The translations under genes were made by a program, and so were the position numbers. Below, one piece after another: positions 1-8,963 of a DNA stretch of 64,000 nucleotides (positions are counted from its first letter, which is position 1; every line of letters starts with the position of its first letter). The notes below the pieces were generated by a model that made no database searches, was not told the DNA's origin, and was given only the letters and a program-made list of their open reading frames with translations. The stretch comes from CAVWSM01 sp963799425 (GTDB lineage Bacteria; Actinomycetota; Actinomycetes; Jiangellales; Jiangellaceae). The stretch spans positions 1 to 64,000 of the forward strand of contig CAWCXA010000015.1 in NCBI GenBank assembly GCA_963799425.1. The letters run 5' to 3'.

Positions 1-887
1 GGCGACAGGTAGCGGGAGACCGTGACGTCGTCGAAGCCGGTCACCGAGATCTCCTCAGGCACAGCGATCCCCCGCTCGCGCAGCACAGACAGCACGCCGA
101 CGGCCATGTCGTCGTTGAACGCCATGATCGCGGTGACGTCAGGGTGCTGGTCCAGGATCAACCTGGCCGCGTCCTTTCCGCCCTCGAGGGTGAACGCCGC
201 CTCTACGACCGGAACGCTCCCGCGCTTGACGCCGTGAGCCGCCAGTGCGGCCTCGACGCCCGCGAGCCGGTCGGCCACGGTGGTGAGCTGGCGCGAACCG
301 GAGGCCACCGCGATGCGCCGGTGGCCGAGCCGCAACAAGTGCTCGGCGATCGCCTGCCCGCCGGCAGTGTTGGCCGGAAGCACGGCGTCGACCCCCAGGA
401 GCTGGTGCCGGCCGATGACCGCGACGCGGCCCCCGGATGCCTCGAAGGCCTGCAGATGCACCTTCATCTGCACTTGGACCTCCGTGTCGACGAAGCCCGA
501 ACCCGCGATGATGATCACGCCGACGCGGCTGGCGATCAGGGCGCGGAGCTGGGCGACCTCGTTCAGAGGGTCGCGGCCGGTGTGGCCGATCTGCACCATC
601 CGGCCGTGCTCTGCGGCGACCTCGAGCACCCCGCTGGCAATCTCGGCGAAATAGGGGTCACCGATCTCATGCACAATGAGGCCCACGCCGGAGCTGGCCC
701 CGCTCGCGAGTGACCGTGCGTGCACGTTGGCGATATAGCCGAGTTCCTGCGCCACCTGGCGTACGTGCTCGGCCACGGTGTCGGAAACACCGTTGGCACC
801 GGAGAGGGCACGGGAGGCCGTAGCGATCGACACACCGGCGTGCTCTGCCACGTCGACTAGTCGCAGGCCCGCTCGAGGCTTCGGCAT
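1..887 (-). CDS. LacI-family transcriptional repressor (3' end outside window)
   Basis: A DNA-binding repressor of a carbohydrate-type catabolic locus. The N-terminal helix-turn-helix is at about residues 8-27 (LVDVAEHAGVSIATASRAL), followed by a hinge and a periplasmic-binding-like effector domain. The ATG at 887 is chosen because translation from it enters the HTH at once; no in-frame start lies just upstream. The gene runs off the left edge, so about 295 residues are visible, and the end of the effector domain is missing. It is divergent from the transporter operon starting at 1014, and the 126-bp spacer holds a palindromic operator. It is therefore the likely local regulator, possibly autoregulated. 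The effector is unknown. Confidence 0.93.
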   Translation of the reverse strand, partial: MPKPRAGLRLVDVAEHAGVSIATASRALSGANGVSDTVAEHVRQVAQELGYIANVHARSLASGASSGVGLIVHEIGDPYFAEIASGVLEVAAEHGRMVQIGHTGRDPLNEVAQLRALIASRVGVIIIAGSGFVDTEVQVQMKVHLQAFEASGGRVAVIGRHQLLGVDAVLPANTAGGQAIAEHLLRLGHRRIAVASGSRQLTTVADRLAGVEAALAAHGVKRGSVPVVEAAFTLEGGKDAARLILDQHPDVTAIMAFNDDMAVGVLSVLRERGIAVPEEISVTGFDDVTVSRYLS

Positions 888-932
888 CGGCCATCCATTC
901 GTCACAGGGAGTCAAAGATCTTGTCCCGACTC

Positions 933-962
933 TTGCCAGTCGGTTCGTACCGCTCATATAGT
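933..962 (+). promoter_or_regulatory. Putative sigma-70-type promoter of the transporter operon
   Basis: TTGCCA at 933-938 and TATAGT at 957-962 are separated by 18 bp. The pair lies 52 bp upstream of the lipoprotein start codon. The LacI-type operator begins 12 bp after the -10 box, so a bound repressor would block initiation or promoter clearance. Confidence 0.6.
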
Positions 963-974
963 GCCGCACGGAAG

Positions 975-994
975 CGCTTACGCAAGCGCTTGCG
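975..994. promoter_or_regulatory. Composite LacI-type operator, copy 1
   Basis: The sequence CGCTTACGCAAGCGCTTGCG contains a perfect 14-bp palindrome at 981-994 (CGCAAGCGCTTGCG). An overlapping AAGCGCTT palindrome starts just upstream at 972. Eighteen of 20 bases are shared with the element at 10120-10139. The central CG flanked by A/T-containing half-sites is typical of LacI-family operators. Confidence 0.75.
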
Positions 995-1013
995 TCACAA
1001 AGGAGTGAAGCAC

Positions 1014-2246
1014 ATGAGAGCAACGAAGCGGCTCTGGCTAGGAGCCATTGCGACATCCACCGCCCTTGCCCTCTCGTCGTGCGGGTTGGGCGGTGGCGAC
1101 GACGACTCGTCGGCCGGCAGCGAGGACGACCCGATCGTCATCGGTGTCTCCCTTCCCCTCACTGGCGACTTCGCGGAGCCGGGCAAGGGGGTCCAGCGCG
1201 GATACGAGGCGTGGGCCGCGTACGTCAACGAGAACGGCGGACTCCTGGGTCGGCAGGTCGAGCTGAAGATCCTCGACGACCAGTCCAACGCCGACCGCGT
1301 CGCGTCCGACTACGAGCGGCTGATCAACCAGGACAACGTGGATCTGGTCTTTGGACCGTTCTCCACGCGCCTCGTCATCCCGGCCGCGCAGGTCGCCAAG
1401 GACTACGGCTTCCTGTTCGTCGAGCCGGCAGGAGCCGCGGCCGATGTCTTCAACCAGGGGTTCGACAACCTCTTCTACGCGGCACCTGCGGTCGCCAACG
1501 ACCACTACAACTACCTGGCTGACCACATCCTCGCGATGCCTGAGGCCGATCGACCGACCTCAATCGCCGTCGCCTCCATGGACGACCCGTTCGCCCAGGG
1601 CACGGCCTACGGCCTCCGCGACAAGCTCCAGGAGGCAGGGATCCCGATCGTCGTCGACGAGGTGTATCCGCCGAACACAACCGACTTCAGCGGCATCGCG
1701 GCAAAGATCGCTGCCTCCAACGCCGACCTGCTGATCGGCGGTTCGCAGTACCAGGACGGCGTCAACCTGATCGTCGCGCTGCAGCAGCTCGGCTACCAGC
1801 CGAAGATGGCAGCGTTCTCCGGCGCGCCGACCAACGCGGAGTTCCCGGACGCGATCGGTGAGAAGACCGAGGGCATCCTGTCGCCAACCGGCTACACCAC
1901 GGACGCGTCCTACCCGTCCAACCAGGAGTTCGTCGAGTTCTACAACGAGATGAACGGCTCGGTGCCGGCTGAGGACGAGGCCAACGCGTGGACGACCGGT
2001 CAGGTCGTCGCAGCGGCTGTCGAAGCCGTCGGCTGCGCCGACCCGGAGCCGGAGTGCCAGCAGCAGCTGATCGACTGGCTGCACGACAACGAGGTCGAGA
2101 CGGTTGTCGGACCGCTCAGCTGGGACCAGGACGGTCGCCCGCAGAGCGCGCACCTCATTCAGCAGTACGTGGGCGGCCAGATCAAGATCGTGCTGCCGGA
2201 GGACGCCCAGGAGGCCGATTTCATCCACCCCAAGCCGGCCTGGTGA
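1014..2246 (+). CDS. ABC transporter substrate-binding lipoprotein (branched-chain amino acid type)
   Basis: The extracellular receptor of the importer encoded next to it. The start at 1014 is preceded by AAAGGAG at 999-1005 and gives a classic lipoprotein signal peptide with lipobox LSSC and acylated Cys23. An upstream in-frame ATG at 921 would place arginine-rich residues before the signal and can be rejected. The 410-residue protein has the Peripla_BP_6 fold; the opening strand reads IVIGVSLPLTGDFAEPG. This family binds branched-chain amino acids, but also amides, aromatic acids and other small organics. The sugar-metabolism neighbours argue against leucine as the substrate here. It is the first gene of the operon and is expected to be controlled by the operator at 975-994. 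Confidence 0.93.
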   Translation: MRATKRLWLGAIATSTALALSSCGLGGGDDDSSAGSEDDPIVIGVSLPLTGDFAEPGKGVQRGYEAWAAYVNENGGLLGRQVELKILDDQSNADRVASDYERLINQDNVDLVFGPFSTRLVIPAAQVAKDYGFLFVEPAGAAADVFNQGFDNLFYAAPAVANDHYNYLADHILAMPEADRPTSIAVASMDDPFAQGTAYGLRDKLQEAGIPIVVDEVYPPNTTDFSGIAAKIAASNADLLIGGSQYQDGVNLIVALQQLGYQPKMAAFSGAPTNAEFPDAIGEKTEGILSPTGYTTDASYPSNQEFVEFYNEMNGSVPAEDEANAWTTGQVVAAAVEAVGCADPEPECQQQLIDWLHDNEVETVVGPLSWDQDGRPQSAHLIQQYVGGQIKIVLPEDAQEADFIHPKPAW

Positions 2247-2260
2247 GGGACGGATAACTC

Positions 2261-3145
2261 GTGTCGGGCTCCCAGCTCCTGCAAAGCCTGGTGCTAGGCG
2301 TGCTGCTGGGAGGGCTCTACGCCCTCCTGGCAGCGGGCCTCACCTTGTACTTCGGCGTGATGCGAGTCGTCATGATCGCGCACGCCGCGTTCCTCATCCT
2401 TGCGGCCTACCTCGCGTGGTACTTCAACCGTGAGACCGGGCTCGACCCGCTGCTGTCGCTCGTGATCACTGTGCCGCTCTTCTTCGTGGTCGGCTTCGCG
2501 ATGCAACGGCTGCTGATCGCGCGGCTGCGGCCGATCAGCCTCACGATGATGTCGGTTCTGCTCACGTTCGCGATCGCGCTGGTGATCGAGGGGATGCTCG
2601 GGTTCATCTGGACCGGCACGCAGCGCCGCGTCCAGCTCGACTATTCAAGTGCCAGCATCGAGTTCTTCGGTGCCAACATCGCGGTGGTCAAGCTGATCTC
2701 GTTCGGGCTGGCCGCGGTCTCTCTGGGCGGGCTCTACCTGATCCTCAAGAAGACCGCATTCGGTCAGGCCCTTCGCGCGACGATCCAGCACAAGGATGCT
2801 GCGCAGCTGGTCGGCATCGACACCGACCGTGTCGCGGGCTACGGATTCGGTCTCGGCTTGGCAACTGCGGCGATCGGCGGCACCGCCCTGTCATTGGACT
2901 ACACGATCTACCCGTCGCTGCACTGGCACTGGATCGGCCCGCTGATGGCGATCATCGTCGTCGGCGGCCTGGGCAGTATTCCTGGTGCCGCGATCGCAGC
3001 GATGGTGCTCGGCATCGCCTCCAGCCTCCTACAGGTGCCGTTCGACACCACGTGGGCGCAGACCGTGTTCTATGTCGCCCTGTTCGCGACCCTGATGGTC
3101 CGGCCGCAGGGTTTCTTCGGAGGTCGCCTTGCACAGCGCTTCTAG
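2261..3145 (+). CDS. Branched-chain-type ABC transporter permease, LivH-like
   Basis: An integral membrane permease of 294 residues with about eight hydrophobic segments, matching the LivH half of the family. It starts at GTG 2261, 14 bp after the receptor gene. The loop with GQALRATIQHKDAAQLVGID is the conserved cytoplasmic coupling region that contacts the ATPases. It should pair with the LivM-like subunit whose gene overlaps its 3' end. Confidence 0.93.
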   Translation: MSGSQLLQSLVLGVLLGGLYALLAAGLTLYFGVMRVVMIAHAAFLILAAYLAWYFNRETGLDPLLSLVITVPLFFVVGFAMQRLLIARLRPISLTMMSVLLTFAIALVIEGMLGFIWTGTQRRVQLDYSSASIEFFGANIAVVKLISFGLAAVSLGGLYLILKKTAFGQALRATIQHKDAAQLVGIDTDRVAGYGFGLGLATAAIGGTALSLDYTIYPSLHWHWIGPLMAIIVVGGLGSIPGAAIAAMVLGIASSLLQVPFDTTWAQTVFYVALFATLMVRPQGFFGGRLAQRF

Positions 3146-4187
3146 CCGGCTCGCCCTCGGGGCCAGGGTGCTCGGCATCCTGCTGCTCGTCGCGGCCGTG
3201 CTGCTGTTCCCGTCGATGGCGTCCGACCCGTTCATCCTCTCGGTCGGCGTTGTCATCATGAGCTATGCGGTGCTCGCCACCGCTTGGAACTTCGTGGGCG
3301 GTTTCACCGGCTACATCTCGCTGGGCCACGCCGCCTACTCGGGTCTCGGCGGCTATGCCACGGGGTTGCTCATCATCAAGTCCGACCTCAACCCGTGGTT
3401 GGCGCTGTTCGTCGGGGCTCTAATCGTCGCGATCCTCACTGTGCCGATCGGCATCGCCTCGTTGCGCGTGCGAGGGGCGTCGTTCGTCATCGTGTCCATC
3501 GCGCTCGTGCTGATCATGCAGCTGGTCTTCCAGAGCTGGCGCTCATTCACCGGCGGCTCCAACGGCCTGCGCATCCCGCGACCGTTCGGGCCCGAGGTGC
3601 TGCGGCCCGAGCAGCACGAGCGGTTCTTCTTCCTGCACGCCGCACTGCTCGCGGTCGCGCTGCTGGCGTGGTGGGCAATCGAGCGCTCTCGTCTCGGCGC
3701 CGGGCTGAAAGCCATCCGCGAGGACGAGGACAAGGCACAGTCGCTCGGCGTTCCGACGTTCTCGTACAAGCTGGTTGCGCTCGTGATCTCGGCCTTCTTC
3801 ACCGCACTCGGCGGCGGCCTGTACGCGCTGTGGTTCGGCTACCTGGACCCGATCTTCCAGTTCTCGATCCTCGTCGGCGCCTACATGGTGCTCATGTCGT
3901 TGCTCGGCGGCATCCGCAGCCTCTTCGGTCCGCTGCTCGGCGCGGTGATAGTCGGCTACGCGGTCGAGGTCTTCAAGGCGCAGTACGGCGACACCCAGTT
4001 CCACCTCGTCGCGACCGGGCTCCTGCTCGGACTGGTCGTGCTGTTCATGCCCGATGGGATCATCCCGGCGCTCACCTCGCTGGTGAACCGGTTCCGCCCC
4101 CAGGCCGCGTCGATCCGTGAGATGACCGCCGCCGATCTGCAGGAGCGACAGCCGCAGCCGACCACGAAGGCCGAGGTGCACTCATGA
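3129..4187 (+). CDS. Branched-chain-type ABC transporter permease, LivM-like
   Basis: The second membrane subunit, 352 residues with about nine hydrophobic segments. The TTG at 3129 is supported by GGAGG at 3119-3123 and overlaps the end of the previous gene by 17 bp. The motif NFVGGFTGYISLGHAAYSGL is characteristic of LivM, and LKAIREDEDKAQSLGV is the coupling loop. The tail after about residue 325 is hydrophilic. The 3' end overlaps the ATPase gene by ATGA. Confidence 0.92.
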   Translation: MHSASSRLALGARVLGILLLVAAVLLFPSMASDPFILSVGVVIMSYAVLATAWNFVGGFTGYISLGHAAYSGLGGYATGLLIIKSDLNPWLALFVGALIVAILTVPIGIASLRVRGASFVIVSIALVLIMQLVFQSWRSFTGGSNGLRIPRPFGPEVLRPEQHERFFFLHAALLAVALLAWWAIERSRLGAGLKAIREDEDKAQSLGVPTFSYKLVALVISAFFTALGGGLYALWFGYLDPIFQFSILVGAYMVLMSLLGGIRSLFGPLLGAVIVGYAVEVFKAQYGDTQFHLVATGLLLGLVVLFMPDGIIPALTSLVNRFRPQAASIREMTAADLQERQPQPTTKAEVHS

Positions 4188-4942
4188 CGGCCGGCCCCGC
4201 GGTGGCGACCCGCCAGAGCGTCGCGACGCAAGGGCTCCGCAAGGCATTCGGCGGCGTCCAGGCCGTGGACAGCGCCTCGGTGGCATTCCAGCAGGGGAAG
4301 ATCAATGCCTTGATCGGCCCCAACGGCTCGGGCAAGACAACCTTCTTCAACTGCGTCACGGGGATGATCCGCCCGGACGCCGGCACGGTCACGTACGACG
4401 GCCGCGACGTCACCGGCAAGCCGCCGCACACGATCGCCAAGGCTGGCATCGGTCGGAGCTTCCAGCTCTGCCGCATCTTCCCCCGCCTCACGGTCCTCGA
4501 CAACGTCCTCGTGGCGGTGCGCCCTTCAGGTCTGCTCGAGCGGCTGGCCGGCTCGCGCAACAAGGCTGACGTGCAACTCGCGCGGGATCTCTTGGCGCGA
4601 GTGGGCATCGACCATCTGGAGCGGTCGGAGGCCCGCGACATCTCGTACGGACAGCAAAAGCTGCTCGAGCTTGCCGGCGTGCTCATGGGCGATCCCGACA
4701 CGATCATGCTCGACGAGCCCGCCGGAGGGGTGAACCCGGCGCTTATCGATCGCATAGCGGTGCTCGTCCGTGAGCTCAACGCCGAAGGAAAGACGTTCAT
4801 CATCGTCGAGCACAACATGGACATGGTCATGAGCCTCAGCGACCACGTCGTCGTGTTCGACCGTGGCCGGCCGATCGCCGAGGGAACTCCCGACGTCGTG
4901 CAGAACGACCCGAAGGTCCTGGAGGCCTACCTTGGCATCTGA
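4184..4942 (+). CDS. ABC transporter ATP-binding protein, LivG-like
   Basis: The first of two importer ATPases, 252 residues. Walker A is GPNGSGKTT at residues 45-53, the signature is ISYGQQK (the usual LivG variant of LSGGQ), and Walker B is TIMLDEP. The BCA_ABC_TP_C-type tail carries VVFDRGRPIAEGTPDVV. The ATG at 4184 overlaps the LivM stop by four bases, so translation is probably coupled. Confidence 0.94.
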   Translation: MTAGPAVATRQSVATQGLRKAFGGVQAVDSASVAFQQGKINALIGPNGSGKTTFFNCVTGMIRPDAGTVTYDGRDVTGKPPHTIAKAGIGRSFQLCRIFPRLTVLDNVLVAVRPSGLLERLAGSRNKADVQLARDLLARVGIDHLERSEARDISYGQQKLLELAGVLMGDPDTIMLDEPAGGVNPALIDRIAVLVRELNAEGKTFIIVEHNMDMVMSLSDHVVVFDRGRPIAEGTPDVVQNDPKVLEAYLGI

Positions 4943-5678
4943 CCATCTCCTCGAGCTCAACGACATCGAGGCGGGCTACGGGCGCGCGGCTCTCGTGCTG
5001 CGTGGGCTGACGGTCAAAGTCCCGCCTGCGAGCGTCGTCTGCCTCGTCGGCCCCAACGGCGCTGGCAAGTCGACCGTCCTCAAGGTGGCGAGCGGCATGC
5101 TCGCTCCGCGCTCAGGCCGCATCATCGTCGACGGCACCGACGTGACCGGACGCTCGCCGCAGCAGCTGCTGCGCACCGGCCTGTCTCACGTGCTGCAGGG
5201 GCACAGTGTCTTCAAGGAGATGACGGTCGAGGAAAACGTCCTCCTCGGTGCCTTCACCGTCAAGGACAAGGCGCTGGTCCGCGAGCGGGTTGAGTTCGTC
5301 AAGACACTGTTTCCGCTCGTGGCCGACCGGTGGGCGGCGCTCGCGGGTGCATTGTCCGGCGGTCAGCAAAAGCAGGTCGAGTTCGCGCGGTCGCTCATGG
5401 TGAGCCCCAAGGTCGTCCTGCTCGACGAGCCGTCGATGGGCCTCGACCCCAAGGCCACTGCCACCGTTTTCGAGCAGATCGTGCGCATGCGAGACGCCGG
5501 CATGGCAGTGCTGCTTGTCGAGCAAAATGCCCGCCGCGCTCTCCAGACCGCGGACATCGGCTGCGTGCTCGACCTCGGACGAGTCCACGTCACCGGCCCC
5601 GCGGCCCAGCTCCTCGCAGACCCCCAGCTCGCCGAGCTCTATCTCGGCGGTCGGCCCAAGCCAGTCAAGACGCACTGA
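4932..5678 (+). CDS. ABC transporter ATP-binding protein, LivF-like
   Basis: The partner ATPase, 248 residues. The TTG at 4932, with GGAGG at 4921-4925, is preferred. A start at 4863 would lie deep inside the LivG gene and would add an arginine-rich extension absent from the family. Walker A is GPNGAGKST, the signature is LSGGQQKQ and Walker B is VVLLDEPS. It overlaps LivG by 11 bp and completes a five-gene importer. Confidence 0.93.
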   Translation: MASDHLLELNDIEAGYGRAALVLRGLTVKVPPASVVCLVGPNGAGKSTVLKVASGMLAPRSGRIIVDGTDVTGRSPQQLLRTGLSHVLQGHSVFKEMTVEENVLLGAFTVKDKALVRERVEFVKTLFPLVADRWAALAGALSGGQQKQVEFARSLMVSPKVVLLDEPSMGLDPKATATVFEQIVRMRDAGMAVLLVEQNARRALQTADIGCVLDLGRVHVTGPAAQLLADPQLAELYLGGRPKPVKTH

Positions 5679-5695
5679 AGTAGGTACCTGACTCC

Positions 5696-6859
5696 ATGAC
5701 AGCTCAGCCTTCGCACACGTACCGCATCGTCATGAACGGCGTGACCGGCCGCATGGGCTACCGCCAGCACCTCGTGCGCTCGATCCTCGCGATCCGGGCC
5801 GGAGGCGGTCTGCTGCTGCCTGACGGAACGCGCATCCAGTTGGAGCCGATCCTCGTGGGTCGCAACTCGCAGAAGCTCGCAGAGATCGCTGCCGAGCACG
5901 GCATCAGCGAGTTCACCACCGACCTCGACAGCGTGCTTGCGGACGACAGCGCGCGCATCTACTTCGACGCGCAGGTCACCAGCGAGCGCAAGAAGGCCAT
6001 CCTCAAAGCGATCGCGGCCGGCAAGCACATCTACACCGAGAAGCCGCTCGCCGAGTCGGTCGACGAGGCACTCGAGCTCGTCGCTGCCGCCGAGGTAGCT
6101 GGCGTCACCAACGGTGTCGTGCACGACAAGATCTACCTGCCCGGCCTGCTCAAGCTGAAGCGGCTCATCGACGACGGGTTCTTCGGGCGCATCCTGTCGG
6201 TGCGTGGCGAGTTCGGTTACTGGGTCTTCGAGGGCGACGACGTGCCCGCACAGCGACCGAGCTGGAACTACCGCGCCGAGGACGGCGGCGGCATGGTCCT
6301 CGATATGTTCGCGCACTGGAACTACGTGCTCGAGGTGCTGTTCGGCCGCGTGGAGGCGGTGACTGCCAGAGCCGTCACCCACATCACGCATCGCTGGGAT
6401 GAGCAGGGTAAGCCCTACGACGCCACCGCCGACGACGCCGCCTACGCAATCTTCGAGCTCCCGGCAGGCGTGGTCGCGCAGATCAACTCGTCGTGGGCCG
6501 TGCGGGTCAACCGCGACGAGCTCGTCGAGTTCCAGGTCGACGGCACGCAGGGCTCCGCGGTTGCTGGGCTGTTCGGCTGCCGCGTGCAGCCGCGCAGCGT
6601 GACCCCGCGGCCGGTCTGGAACCCCGACCTGCCGACGGAGGAGCCGTTCCGGGCGCAGTGGGAACAAGTGCAGGAGGAGCGGACCGGCGCGCCCACTGTC
6701 AATGGTTTCCGCGCGCAGTGGGAGGAGTTCCTCGCCGACGTGCACGCGGGTCGGGCGCACCGCCACGACTTTCGTTCCGGTGTCCGCGGCCTGCAGTTGG
6801 TGGATGCGGCGCTGCGGTCCTCGGCGGAGGGCCGACGGGTGGAGGTGCGTGGCGCGTGA
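5696..6859 (+). CDS. Gfo/Idh/MocA-family NAD(P)-dependent oxidoreductase
   Basis: A predicted sugar or cyclitol dehydrogenase of 387 residues. The N-terminal Rossmann fold has the glycine-rich turn GVTGRMG at residues 15-21. The family hallmark EKP is at 115-117 (HIYTEKPLAE), where the lysine contributes to catalysis. A C-terminal alpha/beta substrate domain follows. Members oxidise hydroxyls on sugars, inositols or sugar acids; ThuB-type members make 3-keto sugars. The gene sits 17 bp after the importer and overlaps the DUF993 gene by GTGA. The substrate cannot be read from the sequence. Confidence 0.9.
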   Translation: MTAQPSHTYRIVMNGVTGRMGYRQHLVRSILAIRAGGGLLLPDGTRIQLEPILVGRNSQKLAEIAAEHGISEFTTDLDSVLADDSARIYFDAQVTSERKKAILKAIAAGKHIYTEKPLAESVDEALELVAAAEVAGVTNGVVHDKIYLPGLLKLKRLIDDGFFGRILSVRGEFGYWVFEGDDVPAQRPSWNYRAEDGGGMVLDMFAHWNYVLEVLFGRVEAVTARAVTHITHRWDEQGKPYDATADDAAYAIFELPAGVVAQINSSWAVRVNRDELVEFQVDGTQGSAVAGLFGCRVQPRSVTPRPVWNPDLPTEEPFRAQWEQVQEERTGAPTVNGFRAQWEEFLADVHAGRAHRHDFRSGVRGLQLVDAALRSSAEGRRVEVRGA

Positions 6860-8013
6860 CTTCGATCGAGCTGCCCGACGCCGCCGGCGCGTGGCGCACG
6901 GTCGAGCTCCGCGAGCCACGACGGTGGAAGGACCACCCCGAGCCCTTCGCTACCCGCGTGGCCTTCGCGGCCGCACACGTCGTTGCCGACCCGCTAGGCA
7001 ACAACGTGCCGGGGGCGCCGGCCGAGGTCGATTGGGACTCCACACTCGCGTTCCGTCGCGGCCTGTTCCGCTACGGGCTCGGCGTCGCCGAGGCGATGGA
7101 TACGGCGCAGCGCAGCATGGGGCTTGACTGGGCGGCGGTCCAAGAGCTGATCACGCGAAGCGCGTCGCAGGCTAGAGACCTTGGCGCACGCATCGCGTCC
7201 GGAGCCGGCACCGACCACAAAGGCGATCTCAGCACAGTCGACGACGTCATTGCGGCCTACGCCGAACAGATCGCGTTCGTCGAGAGCACCGGCTCGCAGG
7301 TGATCGTGATGGCCTCCCGCCACCTGGCACGCGTTGCCCGCAACGCCGGCGATTATCTGCGCGTCTATGACGCCATCCTCGGACAGGTGCGCGAGCCGGT
7401 GATCCTGCACTGGCTCGGCGAGACGTTCGACCCGCAACTGCGCGGCTACTGGGGATCGACGGACGTCACAACGGCGACGACGACATTCGTGGACCTGGTC
7501 ACCGCCCACGCGGACAAGGTCGACGGGGTCAAGGTGTCGCTGCTCTCCGCCGAGCACGAGGTCGGTCTGCGCGCGTGGCTGCCGCAGGGCGTGCGCCTCT
7601 ACACCGGGGACGACTTCAACTACCCCGAGCTGATCCGCGGCGACGGCTCCCACCACTCCGACGCGCTGCTCGGAGCGTTTGCCGCCATCGCGCCGGCGGC
7701 CTCGGCAGCGCTCGCCGCGCTCGACGAGGGCGACCGCACGACCTACGACGCCGAGCTCGCACCGACGTTGCCGCTCTCGCGCCACATCTTCGAGGCGCCG
7801 ACCTACTACTACAAGGCCGGCATCGCGTTCATGTCGTGGTTGACCGGCCAACAGCCCGGCTTCACGATGGTCGGCGGACTGCAGTCGGCGCGCAGCGTCG
7901 TACACCTTGCGCGGCTCTTCGAGCTCGCCAACGACGCGCTGTTGCTGCCCGACCCCGATTACGCCGCTCACCAGATGCGCCTACTTCTCGCCACAGGAGG
8001 GGCGGTGCGATGA
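6856..8013 (+). CDS. DUF993 family protein, dihydrodipicolinate-synthase-like
   Basis: A TIM-barrel protein of 385 residues matching DUF993, related to class I aldolases of the DapA type. The candidate Schiff-base lysine is K226 in VDGVKVSLL. The region YTGDDFNYPELI resembles the late beta-strand substrate loop. The GTG at 6856 overlaps the upstream stop and follows GGAGG at 6841-6845; an in-frame start at 6493 lies inside the oxidoreductase gene. The family has no firm biochemical function that I know of. Its place suggests retro-aldol cleavage of an oxidised sugar or keto acid. Confidence 0.85.
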   Translation: MTSIELPDAAGAWRTVELREPRRWKDHPEPFATRVAFAAAHVVADPLGNNVPGAPAEVDWDSTLAFRRGLFRYGLGVAEAMDTAQRSMGLDWAAVQELITRSASQARDLGARIASGAGTDHKGDLSTVDDVIAAYAEQIAFVESTGSQVIVMASRHLARVARNAGDYLRVYDAILGQVREPVILHWLGETFDPQLRGYWGSTDVTTATTTFVDLVTAHADKVDGVKVSLLSAEHEVGLRAWLPQGVRLYTGDDFNYPELIRGDGSHHSDALLGAFAAIAPAASAALAALDEGDRTTYDAELAPTLPLSRHIFEAPTYYYKAGIAFMSWLTGQQPGFTMVGGLQSARSVVHLARLFELANDALLLPDPDYAAHQMRLLLATGGAVR

Positions 8014-8963
8014 CGACGCGCGCCGTCGAAGTGCTGGACGTCCCGTCCGGCCTGGCTGCGCGCGTGCCGACGCCGGCACCGGGAGACGCACGGCTGGCGC
8101 GGTTGTCGCTCAACCAGCGCACAACGGCCAGGTGGACCCTTCGGGAGGCGATCGACGGCGCCGTCGCCGCAGGGGTGCCCGCGATCGGGGTGTGGCGCGA
8201 ACCAGTGGCTGAGGTCGGCTTGGCCACGGCTCGCGTTTGGCTGGCCGATGCCGGGCTCCGGGTCTCCTCGGTCTGCCGTGGCGGTTTCTTCACGAGTGCC
8301 GACCCGGCTGAACGTGACGCCGCGCACGAATCCAACCTGGCCGCCATCGACGAGACCGCCGAGCTAGGTGCCGGAGCTCTGGTGCTCGTTCCCGGCGGGC
8401 TGCCGGAGGGCGACCGTGACCTCCGTGCCGCCCGCGCCCGCGCGGCTGAGGCGGTCGCCGCCCTCGTCCCCTATGCGCAGGACCGACGCGTACGGCTGGG
8501 CATCGAGCCGATGCACCCGATCTACGCTGCCGACCGCGGCGTCGTGTCGACGCTGGGGCAGGCCCTCGACATCGCCGAGCAGTTCCCGGCCGACGTCGTT
8601 GGCGTCGTGGTCGACACCTTCCATGTGTGGTGGGAACCCGACGTGGAGCGCCAGATCGCTCGGGCGGCCGGTCGCATCACCAGCTATCAGGTCTGTGACT
8701 GGATCACCCCGTTGCCTGCCGACGCCTTGCTGAGCCGCGGCATGGTGGGCGATGGTCACATCGACTTTGCGACTCTGACCCGCGCGGTCGCCGCTGCCGG
8801 CTACACGGGTGACGTCGAGGTCGAGATCTTCAATGCCGACGTCTGGGCCGCGCCTGGCGACGACGTCGTTGCGACCTTTGCCCGGCGCTACGTCGAGCTG
8901 GTCGAGCCCCACCTGTTACCGCCCCCGTCGGATCTACTGACCGTTCAGAGAGGAACGTCATGA
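8010..8963 (+). CDS. Sugar phosphate isomerase/epimerase family TIM-barrel protein
   Basis: An AP-endonuclease-2-type TIM barrel (xylose-isomerase-like) of 317 residues. Metal-ligand motifs are recognisable: a glutamate in LGIEPMHP, an Asp/His pair in VVDTFHVWWEPD, and a C-terminal glutamate in GDVEVEIFN. The ATG at 8010 follows AGGAGG and overlaps the DUF993 stop. Relatives epimerise or isomerise keto sugars and inositol derivatives, and some eliminate 3-keto-glycosides. It has no export signal, so it acts in the cytoplasm, unlike the Tat-exported paralogue at 12625. Confidence 0.88.
   Translation: MTTRAVEVLDVPSGLAARVPTPAPGDARLARLSLNQRTTARWTLREAIDGAVAAGVPAIGVWREPVAEVGLATARVWLADAGLRVSSVCRGGFFTSADPAERDAAHESNLAAIDETAELGAGALVLVPGGLPEGDRDLRAARARAAEAVAALVPYAQDRRVRLGIEPMHPIYAADRGVVSTLGQALDIAEQFPADVVGVVVDTFHVWWEPDVERQIARAAGRITSYQVCDWITPLPADALLSRGMVGDGHIDFATLTRAVAAAGYTGDVEVEIFNADVWAAPGDDVVATFARRYVELVEPHLLPPPSDLLTVQRGTS

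Noticed and set aside
921..1013. Earlier start (921) for the receptor lipoprotein
   Set aside because: It would translate through the operator and put an Arg-rich stretch before the signal peptide.
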